Below, piece by piece: positions 19,701 through 29,800 of a stretch of DNA of 64,000 nucleotides. The translations under genes were made by a program, and so were the position numbers. Source of the stretch: Lactarius indigo (lineage: Eukaryota > Basidiomycota > Agaricomycetes > Russulales > Russulaceae). How positions within the stretch are numbered: position 1 is the first letter of the stretch; each line of letters begins with the position of its first letter. The notes below the pieces were generated by a model. It was not told the DNA's origin. It made no database searches and saw only the letters and a list, made by a program, of their open reading frames with translations. The stretch lies in the NCBI GenBank assembly GCA_025766275.1, contig JAFKAC010000017.1, positions 1,027,680 through 1,091,679 of the forward strand, given 5' to 3'.

Positions 19701-21009
19701 CTGAGGTATTAGAGAAAGAAAATCAATCATCCGCACACATGAAAATCGTGAACTCTTACAGGAATATTACGGGGTGTGCGACGGTGGATGACCATTGCCC
19801 GAGTCTAGTCGTTGAGTTGATGCGAAAGACAAGACGCGAAAGTTCCCGCACATCTGAGATGGGCACGCGCGTCCCTTAAACCCAAAATCGTAACTTGAGG
19901 GCAGGCTGGGTGACCATCAGAGCTCTTCAAGTTCGTGGAGTCACCCACACATTGGACAAAAGACTCGGTTGGGTCCAGCGCTCCCGGATTCCATTCTCGC
20001 CTATTCATTAGTGAGCCGCGCATCCCCAAAGTCCACCCTCCGTCGGCGCCACGACAAATGTCACAGCACCACGCCTCCATTGTTATTCGCTTCTGCGTTA
20101 GAAATCAGAGCCCATTGTTCTACAATTCTGGACTCACGCATGTCACGGACAGCATCATATCGTGATCCTAACCTGCCCTGGGATTGGAGATCAGAGTCCA
20201 TTGAAATATACGATCACGGGCTAGCCTTACCTGACCAATTAATCGCGACCGTAGTGTACATGTATTCACGACATCGCATTGCAATGGTTTCTTGCCTCTA
20301 GATTGCAAGTCAGACCCCATTGTTACGATTTTCCTTGGGACTCGTTCTTTCACACCGTACTATTCCTTTCCCTCTACTATACAAGCCCTGTATGAGTACG
20401 CGGACCTTACGATTACCCGGTTCCTATCGCGCGCCCTACTTATCGATGTTCCCTTCTGATAAAGTTCGACATGTGCTAGTTTCCGTCATGTTCCCAATCA
20501 CGCACAATCCCGCGTGATTCGCCTTTATTCCCAGTATGATGTCCCTTTGTTCCCGTTATGCCTTATCCCTTGTTCCAAAGCTAGCGATGGCGCCATCTGT
20601 TTGTAGTCACCACACGAACCACTATCTATTTAAACCTAGTTCTATCTAGCTTGTACGGTAGACTAGACTTCTTGTGTAATACTACACTCGAACGCCTTTG
20701 CGCTCTCCCTGTCTCACGAACTCCCCGTCTTTGCCAGACCTTCGAGCCTTGGCCTTCCTCTACGATCCAAGTGACTATTGTCCTTGTGATCCTTGTGCAT
20801 CATCTCGCTGAAGCCAAGCCTTGGAGCTTGCGCTACCGTTGTCCGACTGACTTAGTACAGGTCGTACGCAACGCCTCTGTAGTGGCGTTACACCCATTGT
20901 CCTCCTATTTTGGGTCTACACGACATGGTCGTTGAATTGCGACGCCCGTGACCACGATATGAGGTACGGCAATACGATGTCGCTCGGTACATTCCATCAA
21001 TCCAGGACT
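19701..21009. other. No convincing gene
   Basis: Three loosely similar blocks of the type AGATCAGAGTCCATTG occur near 20091, 20187 and 20301, about 100 bp apart, suggesting an old tandem duplication. No coding frame is supported. Confidence 0.3.
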
Positions 21010-21160
21010 GACCTGAGAGTCAGAGATGAGTGACGCATTCACCATTTCCCAGGTCTTGAATGACAATAAAAGTCATATCTGGCAGGCGAGCCATGCCTTG
21101 GGCCATGCGGTTGACGGTATCAAAAACATTGTCATTTAAGTCTCCATCACCTCCTATATG
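21010..21160 (-). pseudogene. Gene fragment also present near 45140
   Basis: The minus strand reads DLNDNVFDTVNRMAQGMARL and PDMTFIVIQDLGNGE. The same block recurs in degraded form at about 45140-45290, sharing GAGAGTCAG, CATTCACCATTTC, AGGTCT and TGACGGTAT-like segments. The family is unknown. It abuts the left end of the composite transposon at 21201. Confidence 0.45.
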
Positions 21161-21200
21161 TCTGAAAAAAAAAAAGCCAGTACACAGCCCTGTCACATAA

Positions 21201-21435
21201 TGTCGCAAAATCCCGGAGCACCTTATAATTGAACCGGTTTATAATTACCATTGTAAGGTAATTTCAAGACATTATTAAGGTCTTAAAAGCACATTAGAAG
21301 CACGTGGCTCGTATTTATAAATATCATAAGACTTACCAACAATTACAAGCTATCATAAGATTATCATAAGGGAAGACAACGTATTATAATAAAGTTGCAG
21401 GATCGAGAAGGTACATTATAATTAAATTATAAATC
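21201..21435 (+). repeat. Left terminal and subterminal repeats of the composite transposon
   Basis: After the terminal TGTCGC motif, six TTATAA hexamers (about 21223, 21239, 21315, 21384, 21417, 21427) and several ATCATAAG variants occur within 215 bp. Arrays like this commonly serve as transposase-binding sites in CACTA-, KDZ- and Plavaka-like elements; that role is inferred. Confidence 0.7.
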
Positions 21436-22560
21436 CCAGAGGGCCCTCAGAATTCCTTGAATTCGCTGTTGGGCGACTCAGTGATATTAGACCGACATCC
21501 GCGCGCACACAGTCGATGGGGGCGTGACTTGGACCGTTGGGGAAAAATTGCCCATTGACAAACTGCACAGCAAAATCAAAACACGAACACGCACAATAAA
21601 ACCGCAGTCGGTTGGCACGGCGAGGTGAGAATGAGAACGACGCATAAGGCAACGTCAAGCTGTTCTTTTGCGAGCGGCGGGGTAAACAAGGGCAGTGGAG
21701 GCGGCGGGCGGACCGTGATGAAAGCTTGGGGGTACGAGGGGGACTTATTGATGATTCTTTGGGCCTGCTGCGCTCTGAATCACTGTGTACGAGGATGTTA
21801 TGTGTATTTTCGACGAGAGCTAAGGAAATCAACGAAAATGTCGACATTAGTAATAAGCGAACATTGGCGCTGTGCGTGGTTTCCCAACTACGCGAGCACC
21901 AACCGTCGTCAGTTTTCCTCCATCAGCTTTCCTTCGTCAATTCAGCAAGAATGAGCCCCTTGGACAAACGCAAACGAGAGCACACTCTCCCGGACACCCC
22001 GTGAAAGCGTTGACGGATCGTGTTGAACGTCGGTGAGTACTCACTCTCTGAATCCGCAGGGAAGCGGATTGGCTGACTCAGGCTTCGCCTTGGCTAAGTG
22101 GACCCTGGTCCTGTCGTTCCTGCAACACCCCCCCCACCGCCGCCCACGTCAGTTCAAGACGCCGACCCGCCCCAAGGCAATTCCCCATGCGGATGCTCGA
22201 TCTGCGCCTGTGCTGGAGCGCAACAGTAGGTGAGTCGTCTGCGCTGGCGTGCTGTCCTAGGCTGACGCTCCCTCGATCGATCTGACAACTCCTGCGCGTC
22301 AGATCTGCGTACGCGTTCGCAAGCAGCAGAGATGGGGGCAATAACCCTTAGCAATAGTGTAGTGGAGTTAAGTTGTTCGTAGTTGAAGGAATGCGCACAC
22401 GTTTGGGTCTGTCTGGACACTTTCTGCCTCCCTGTGAGGTACTCCCCCTTCATGCCTGGCTCGGATGGGTTCCTGTTGACGTGCGGTGACGTTCGATCAG
22501 TTCCTGTGGAGACTGTGTGCGTGCTCGCGAAGGGTTGTCCGGGAGATGGTCTTTGTTCAG
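21436..22560. other. No convincing gene inside the composite transposon's left arm
   Basis: ORFs of up to about 150 codons overlap on both strands without domain signal. The region may hold untranslated parts of the coiled-coil gene to its right. Confidence 0.3.
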
Positions 22561-23360
22561 AGGTAGAGGCAGCATGTTGCACACGCAGAGTCTTGATTGT
22601 TAGCACTGTCTCTGAGAGTCATATTACTTGCGTGATGAGACTCGGCACGAACACGTTCTTCGAGTAGTTCGCGTACTCGGTCTTCTGGGGTGTCAGTGGT
22701 TCGGGAGAGTTCAGTTCTGGCCTGTCGCAGAAGGATTTCCAGGTCATCCTGCTTGCGCATTGTCTGCTGCAATTCTTCCGTGGCTTTATCAATCTGAAGA
22801 TCTGCAATTAATACGCTGTCTGCATCATGTTGCTTTGACACGATATTGAGGTGGCCCTCGAGTTCCGGCGTTAGCTGCAGAAAGATCTAACGAAGCTTTC
22901 TCCGTCAGTGCATGCGCTTCTCGGGCCTCCTGAAGGTCTACAGCGACTTGCTGCAACTTGCCTTGTAGGGATTCGAGTTCCTCCGCATGATCGGTCTGAA
23001 GCTGAGCAATCTGTTCTTCAATCGTCTCAGTGTCTGCGCGGAGTCGATCATGTTGTTCCATAGCTCTTTGCAGGATTAGGCTAGCTCATGTTCCAGTTCC
23101 GCACACGACTGGCTAAGATCCGCGTTTGCCACATTTAATTTGGCGACTTCGGCAGTGTACCTCGCCTGCTGGCCTCAAGTCTAAGAACACGCTCGGCAAA
23201 CCCACCACGAGCGTCACGGAGGCCGAGGTGCCGCCAGATACCCCGTGAGATGGCGGAGCGTGTGGGATACCGGCGGGACTCAGCGTGGACCCCCCAATTC
23301 TGATGAACACTAGCAGACGAGAGGCGGTATCTTGGGCTTCTGCTTACCATCGGAGAAACC
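22560..23360 (-). pseudogene. Coiled-coil protein gene, frame-disrupted
   Basis: Minus-strand segments in different frames together encode a long heptad-rich helix: LNVANADLSQSCAELEHE, then MEQHDRL...EEQIAQLQTDHAEELESLQG...LQEAREAH, then DLQIDKATEELQQTMRKQDD...RVRELLEERV. Frame changes occur near 23085 and 22865. No good splice sites explain either, so single-base indels are likely. Function is unknown. It lies between the left end and the transposase and may be a former passenger of the composite element. Confidence 0.5.
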
Positions 23361-23612
23361 TCTGGCGGCGGTTGGTCTCAATGCCCTAAGAGCACGATTG
23401 CGAACTTGGTTGTTGTTCTGTGGGAGTTTTTGTCAATGACGATGACCACTTAGATTGATTCTTCATTACTGTCGAGGAGAGTGTAGCCATTTCAGTTCAG
23501 GACAATCAAACAACTAAACGGCGAAAGCCTGTCATGATGAAAGCATTAGCCAATGGAATACGAAATGGATAAATGAGTCTTACCTTGTACATTAGTCTCC
23601 GATGTAGTAGTC

Positions 23613-24314
23613 CTAAGAGGGGAATAAGTCAAATGGGATCAGATGGAATATGAATATTTCATTGCAATGAAAGAATAGGTTGCCGCTGTGGTCAACGACG
23701 TCCATCACAAAGTAGTCGCCAGACATATTATCAAAGGTTCGAATGAGCGGCACACCACGCACAATTGACTGCGCAAAAAAGAACTCTGTTGATGACTTGG
23801 AGCGGAGACGACGAAGCCTCAAATCGACATCCTTGGACCGTGGTTGGCTTGCGGCGTCAAGGGGGTGCACCAGGAAAATAGGGAATGTATACTCTGCGAC
23901 TGAGGTGGTGAATATAAACAGAAGCTCCGCGGAAATGAACCCATTTGTCGTCTTAAGAATCACGAAATCGCGTCTCTCAAGGCCATGGAATTGTGGGCTA
24001 CAATATAGGTAGTCCAGGTATTGTTGCCAGTTGACCATCGATTCGTAACATACTTTCATCGACCTATATTCCGTGATCTTAAAAGGCTATGAGCCAAAAT
24101 ACCAGATTAGATGCGAAACTCACCTTGTCTTCAGCCTGAAATTCAACACGCATACAGCCTGGTGCAAAACTGAAGTTATACAAAGGCATTGTGTTAGTCA
24201 GCCATGTCACGAGCCTCACACGGAAGTTCCTGAAAGTCCTATCTTGAACCCCCCGGGCTTCAAGAGCCCCAAATATGACAGGAGACTGTCGCGATTGCAA
24301 AATAACAGCCCCGG
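23613..24314 (-). pseudogene. Plavaka-type transposase, C-terminal part
   Basis: This is the 3' portion of the transposase whose 5' portion is 32147-35085. Coding resumes at the gypsy junction (VILQSRQSPVIFGALEAR), passes through FRVRLVTWLTNTM and an apparent intron near 24060, and ends with the conserved C-terminal module of the family: VNWQQYLDYLYCSPQFHG, DFVILKTTNGFISAELLF, FPIFLVHPLDA, RSKDVDLRLRRLRSK, IVRGVPLIRTFD and GDYFVMDVVD. This module usually follows the catalytic core in Plavaka proteins. The stop is at about 23613. Confidence 0.75.
24310..24314 (+). repeat. Left 5-bp target-site duplication of gypsy copy 2
   Basis: CCCGG directly precedes the 5' LTR and is repeated at 32147-32151 after the 3' LTR. 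Confidence 0.92.
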
Positions 24315-24826
24315 TGTCACGTTTCGAATGGACTGTACGACTTGGACCCTTACTGTACCAGTTGCAACTACGGCGGTAAGGTATATTAGTTGTGGACTTA
24401 TCTACGGTGATACGGTAGTGCGATAGGAGATACGGTACGGATTGCTGACTGAGGACTTACGCCACTAATACTAGTAGTAGTAGTATTAGGATTGAGTACT
24501 TTACGCGACACGTTGGACGCTACTTTACGATGACTCATAGCAGCGCTTCAAAGCCTGCTCGACTTGTATTTATAGTGTCAGATGAAGACCAAGAAACGCC
24601 ATCTTGGTCTTCTTGAATCGTCACTTGTTCCTTTCTTCTCTTTCTCCGAACTTCTTCGCATTGATTCCAATCGCTCTTTCAAGAACCTTCGAACTACCGG
24701 TGTACCTTCGTGTATTCACCAAGGCAGAACTTGGACCTTCGCGTCTTCAAGGATAAGACTTCGAACGCAGCTGAGTTGTTACCGTCGACCGAGCTCAAGT
24801 CGAGCTAACGTCGTGACGACGTTACA
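24315..24826 (+). repeat. 5' LTR of gypsy copy 2
   Basis: 512 bp, starting TGTCACG and ending GTTACA. It contains a TATTTATAG box at about 24567-24575. About 30 bp downstream is ATCTTGGTCTT (24601-24611), the likely transcript start and self-primer. It differs from the 3' LTR at 24343, 24360, 24393 and 24561. Confidence 0.95.
24567..24611 (+). promoter_or_regulatory. LTR promoter and self-primer segment
   Basis: A TATA-like box is followed by the hairpin AAGACCAAGA/TCTTGGTCTT (24586-24610 area). ATCTTGGTCTT (24601-24611), placed at the expected transcription start, is exactly complementary to the 11 bases at 24829-24839 just after the LTR. Confidence 0.6.
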
Positions 24827-24828
24827 TT

Positions 24829-24839
24829 AAGACCAAGAT
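24829..24839 (+). other. Candidate self-primed primer-binding site
   Basis: AAGACCAAGAT begins two bases after the 5' LTR. It does not start with TGG as a tRNA-primed site would. It is the perfect complement of the LTR segment 24601-24611. Eleven complementary bases at the RNA 5' end is the arrangement known from Tf1 and related chromodomain elements. Confidence 0.65.
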
Positions 24840-24844
24840 TCATC

Positions 24845-26890
24845 GTGGCCGTAACAACAAGAGACCAGTGGACGAGCTTCCGTCCATATTCGATCCCAAG
24901 AAGAGGAGAACGTAACGTCCCTACGCGCTTCTTGCGAGCCGCTAGTTGGAGGGAAAGACAAGAGGAGACCGGATACTTCGTGGAATTTAACGGACCTGCT
25001 AGGTTCCGACCAGTTGAGTTTAACTTCGACCACTTGTGTTGGACAGAAGTTACGTGGAATCCAATAGACTCTCAGTGGGACGTCATACGACCAGCAGGGC
25101 CCAGATACCGGTGCAACATCGACGCTCGAGAACTCAATAGTAGAACAGATTGGGGCCCCATTGACGGGCAAGTACGAGAACATTCCACTGGAGAAGTAGT
25201 ATCAGAAGAAGAGGAAGAAGCAAGCCAAAACGAGAGTGAAGGGCGAGAGCCAAATCAAACAGAGACTAGCGGAGGAGCAATACAAGATCTCCTCGTCGAA
25301 CGAGCTGAGTCCGCCCACATCACTGAACCAGAACCTATTCACATCCGATCCCCAGCCATTATGGCTACGATAACGCGCGCAATGGAAGAAGTAGCAATGG
25401 AAGAAGCGCGAGTAATACAAGACGAGGCTAGAAATATCGTCATGCCCATTAACCCAGAAACGGGGGTACGTATGACTGCGGATGATGCCGCAATCTTCCG
25501 AGCGATAGGATCGGATAGAGGAGATCCCCCGTCGGAAAGGCGGCTAACAATGGAACTACCCCCGGGAGTAGGAGGGCCAGGAGACGATCCGCCGCCGCCA
25601 CCAGGAGGAGGTATCCTGTTTGATCTGCGAAGGACCGAACCACCAAGAGGACCACCCCGCAACCCGCCCGGAGGTGGAGGTGGCGATGACGCCGGGGGGA
25701 GAGACAGAGGACACCCTAGCGAGAAATTAACCGGCGAGCCACCTTCCATTTTTGACGGAGACAGACTTAAAGTCGACCAATTCCTCACGCAGTGGCATGT
25801 TTACTGGGGCATGAACTTAGACGCCCCCATTATGCGCAACGATTACAGGAGGTGTCTCCTGTTCCTCTTGTACATCAAGGGCGGAGGAGTCAGCAAATGG
25901 GTCCTATCCTTTCTAAACTGGCTCAATCGGCAGATACAACGGGGAATCAGTCCCTACACTCGAGGGTTGTGGGACGCGGTGGCCAACGGCTTCAGCCAGA
26001 GATTCGAAAACACGTTGGAACGAGAACAAGCACAAGCCATCCTACGAAAAGGCTTCAAGATGGTGGGGGAGGATATTGACAAGTACGTCAACGACTTTGA
26101 ACAGCTAGCACGGAAGGCTCATTATCACCTCAACGAACCCCAAACTATCGACCTATTCACGTCGGGTTTGCCCAAGGAACTGTTCAAGAACGCGTTCCAA
26201 TTTGATGAACCAGTAACGTTCGACGACTGGAAGCGGGCTGTCCTCAAACGACAAAAGAACTACATCCATCTCAAGGCACGGCTCAACGAATATAAAAATA
26301 CGACGACCCCACCGAAGAAGCAGACAGGCAACGCAGGATGGGCACTCCCGCAAAACCTACCACAAACCAATCCATGGGCTATGGACACCTCCGCCGATCG
26401 AGCCAAAGTGCGATTAGCTGGATCTGAAGAAATCGACTTCAACAAGCTGCCCCATCACGACTGGCCAACGCCACCCTTCCCCCCACGGGGAGGACCCGGA
26501 GCCAGGGGACGAGGGAGAGGCGGATCTAGAAGGGACTTAAGGAACGTCCTCTGCTATAACTGTAGAGCGCCAGGCCATCTCTCACGAAATTGCCCATACC
26601 CCCAACAACAGAGGCAGTGGCAAAACGCCCCGTCTAGTAGCAGAATGACGGAAACTGCCTGGCCATCGCAATGGCCGGGATCTCCGGGACCCACGTCTCA
26701 ATACGAACCGTCGCTACCGGGGTATGCAACGCCAGCACCCAGTGTAACGCCCGCGCCACAAATCAAAGCAGCGAAAACAGCGGGAGAGCAAGCGAAGGAA
26801 TGGCTGACACAGGTAGCCAACAGCACGGACGAGGTGAAAGACCTCATATTACAAGACCTGTGGGGAAAAGAGGGTTTTCAGAACGCCTGA
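24845..26890 (+). CDS. gag: Gag polyprotein, gypsy copy 2
   Basis: This structural polyprotein forms the virus-like particle. The frame is open from near the LTR. The first ATG is only at 25361, yet the 172 codons before it look like real protein (FVEFNGPARFRPVEFNFDH). The codon at 24845 is GTG followed by GCC and could be a mutated ATG in good context. Residues after about 290 form the retrotransposon Gag domain (PSIFDGDRLKVDQFLTQWHV, LEREQAQAILRKGFK, YVNDFEQLARKAHY). A CCHC knuckle (CYNCRAPGHLSRNCP) lies at about 26561-26605. A Pro/Gly-rich linker at residues about 235-285 precedes the domain. It ends at TGA 26888-26890. Confidence 0.88.
   Translation: MAVTTRDQWTSFRPYSIPRRGERNVPTRFLRAASWRERQEETGYFVEFNGPARFRPVEFNFDHLCWTEVTWNPIDSQWDVIRPAGPRYRCNIDARELNSRTDWGPIDGQVREHSTGEVVSEEEEEASQNESEGREPNQTETSGGAIQDLLVERAESAHITEPEPIHIRSPAIMATITRAMEEVAMEEARVIQDEARNIVMPINPETGVRMTADDAAIFRAIGSDRGDPPSERRLTMELPPGVGGPGDDPPPPPGGGILFDLRRTEPPRGPPRNPPGGGGGDDAGGRDRGHPSEKLTGEPPSIFDGDRLKVDQFLTQWHVYWGMNLDAPIMRNDYRRCLLFLLYIKGGGVSKWVLSFLNWLNRQIQRGISPYTRGLWDAVANGFSQRFENTLEREQAQAILRKGFKMVGEDIDKYVNDFEQLARKAHYHLNEPQTIDLFTSGLPKELFKNAFQFDEPVTFDDWKRAVLKRQKNYIHLKARLNEYKNTTTPPKKQTGNAGWALPQNLPQTNPWAMDTSADRAKVRLAGSEEIDFNKLPHHDWPTPPFPPRGGPGARGRGRGGSRRDLRNVLCYNCRAPGHLSRNCPYPQQQRQWQNAPSSSRMTETAWPSQWPGSPGPTSQYEPSLPGYATPAPSVTPAPQIKAAKTAGEQAKEWLTQVANSTDEVKDLILQDLWGKEGFQNA
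26863..26878 (+). promoter_or_regulatory. Tandem -1 frameshift heptamers at the gag/pol junction
   Basis: In the gag frame, G GGA AAA (26863-26869) and G GGT TTT (26872-26878) both match X XXY YYZ. Pol is in the -1 frame and the gag stop is ten bases past the second heptamer. This is the likely route to a Gag-Pol fusion. Confidence 0.65.
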
Positions 26891-29800
26891 ACCCGTCAGT
26901 CTGGGTGAGGGCCTTACGATGTAATTCTGTAATTGTGACAACGCGCTATCGATCTTTGCGAATTCCAGTGACTGTCCAAACGAATTACCAAACGACTGAA
27001 ACGCACGCGCTGGTGGACTCCGGAGCCACCGATAATTTCATCCGACCAAGGATGGCGGCCCGGGCAGGAATCCCGATATGGCCTCTAGAAACGCCTCGCA
27101 AAATATGGAACATAGATAATACGGAGAACAAAGCTGGGTTAATCACTCATTACGTTAACCTAGAAGTGAAAACACGCGGACAGATCCAACGAATGACCTT
27201 CTTAGTCACCGACCTCGGAAGCGAAGACATGGTACTGGGTTACCCATGGTTGAGCGCCTTCGAACCTACAATTAGCTGGGCAACAGCGACTATGCATCCG
27301 GACATGCAACCAGTAGTTCTGGCCACTACCGAAGAACTACTTACGACACCTGCCGTGTGGGCTCTAATCGTAACAGAAAAAGAGGCGATTATCCAAGAAT
27401 TGGAAGAAGAAGAAACTATCGTACGGGCCACTACTTCGACAGAGTTGGCAATATCAGCAAAACAACAACAAACGGCAGCAGTGCTGCCACCGGTATACGC
27501 AGAATATAGTATGTTGTTCAACGAGCAGGCCTCACATCAGTTCCCGCCATCTCGACCCTGGGATCATGCCATCGACTTCAAACCATCGGCGCCAGCGGCG
27601 ATCGATTGCAAGATCTACCCTATGACGCAGAAGGAAGAAGGCGAATTAAAAGAGTTCCTCGACGAAAAATTGAAACAGGGGTATCTACGCCCTTCTATCT
27701 CCCCGTACGCCTCATCCTTCTTCTTCATCAAAAAGAAGGACGGTAAACTACGCCCGGTACAGGACTACCGCGTGATCAATTCGCACACCATTCGCAACCA
27801 ATACCCACTGCCGCTTATTCAAGATCTCATTTTGGACCTCAGCAACGCCCATATCTATACGAAACTTGATATCCAATGGGGCTATAACAACATCCGCATT
27901 CGCGACGGGGATCAGGAAAAGGCAGCTTTCAAGACCAAATTCGGCCTTTTTGAGCCAACAGTTATGTTTTTCGGTCTCACCAATTCCCCTGCAACCTTCC
28001 AGGCGATGATGAATCACATCTACCGTGATACGATCGCGAAACACGAACGTCTGGGAACTACGATACGTGTTTACATGGACGATATCGGCGTAGCCACTCA
28101 TTTTGACCACGATCTAGCGGCTCATATCGCCGCCGTACGCGATGTACTAAGCGTCGCACGTGAACACGACCTCTACTTCAAACTCGAAAAGTGCCTGTTC
28201 CACCAACCGCGGATGGATTACCTGGGGGTAATCCTTGAAAAGGGGGTAACCCGAATGGACCCTGTAAAAGTTCAAGGCATCAAGGACTGGCCTACGCCAA
28301 CAAAGGTCAAAGACGTCCGATCGTTCTTGGGCTTCTGCAACTTTTACAGACTTTTCATCCGCGGATTCGCAACCCATGCTAAACCACTCACCAAATTGAC
28401 TAGGAAAGACGAAGAATGGAGATGGACTGAAGAGGAAGACAAAGCATTCAAGACCCTCAAACGTCTCGTAACTGAAGAACCGGTATTGGCACACCCGGTC
28501 CTCCAAGACCCGTTTGAATTGGAAGTCGACGCTTCTGGATACGCGGTGGGAGCTGTGCTTTTACAACGAAAATCTGACGGAAAACGACACCCCATAGGCT
28601 ACTACTCAGCCACGCTCTCGGAAGCAGAGCGAAACTATGACATCTACGACTTGGAGTTGCTCGCAATAGTCAAAGCATTGCGAAACTGGAGACTGTTGCT
28701 CGCCGGAGCCCCGCATAAAATCAAGATTTATTCGGACCACCTCAACCTACAATATTGGAAGGCGCCACAGAAGATCAGCAGGCGAGTTGCCAGAGAGGTG
28801 CTTGAACTTTCCGAATACGACTTCGAGATTCACCACATCAAAGGGAAGAACAACGGTCGAGCAGACGCACTTTCAAGACGACCCGACTATAATCAAGGGG
28901 AGAACGACAATAGCGAAGTGGTTGTCCTACCTCCCGAAGTCTTTGTAAGGACTCTCAACGTCGCACGCACCTTCACCGCAAACCCGAGCTTGCTCCAACC
29001 ACGTCACCAACAAGACGACGAAGTGATCAAGGTATGGGTCGAACCCCATAACCTCAAGAAGATAGAAGGAGAATGGTACAAGGATGGCAGGTTCGTGATC
29101 ACCGGACCAGCCTCGACGTATCGGGTGCTAATACATGACCACCACGACTTACCGATACACGGCCACCCTGGAGTGGCAAGAACGCAGTGAATCCTGGAAC
29201 GGCATTACTGGTGGCCGCGACTACGAAAGGACGTATACGAGTACGTCCAAGGCTGTGCGGAATGTCAACGGAACAAAGTGAACACAAGGCCTATACGAGC
29301 GGCACTGCATCCCATCACGCCAGTACTGGACACCGTGCCTTTCCAAACCATAGCCATGGACTTTATCACCAAATTGCCGCCGTCACGGGGGTATGATAGC
29401 ATACTAACAGTCACGGACCACGACTGCAGCAAGGCCTCCATCTTCATCCCCTGTCGAGAAGAAATAACAGCCGAGGAGACCGCAGCCCTGTACGTCGCTC
29501 ATGTGTTCAAGCGCTTCGGATTACCGCGCAAGTGCATTAGTGACAGGGATCCGCGATTTGCGTCAAAATTCACCAGAGAAGTATGCCGAGTCCTAGGCAT
29601 TCAGCAAAACATATCAACAGCATACCACCCACGAACCGATGGACAGTCTGAGCACACCAATCAGTGGTTGGAACAGTACCTGCGCTTCTGGGTGAATGAG
29701 CGACAAGACAACTGGGCTGCTTATCTGCCAATCGCCGAATTCGCTCATAATAATTGGCCACATGAGCACACGAAACAATCCCCGTTTCAACTTCTGATGG

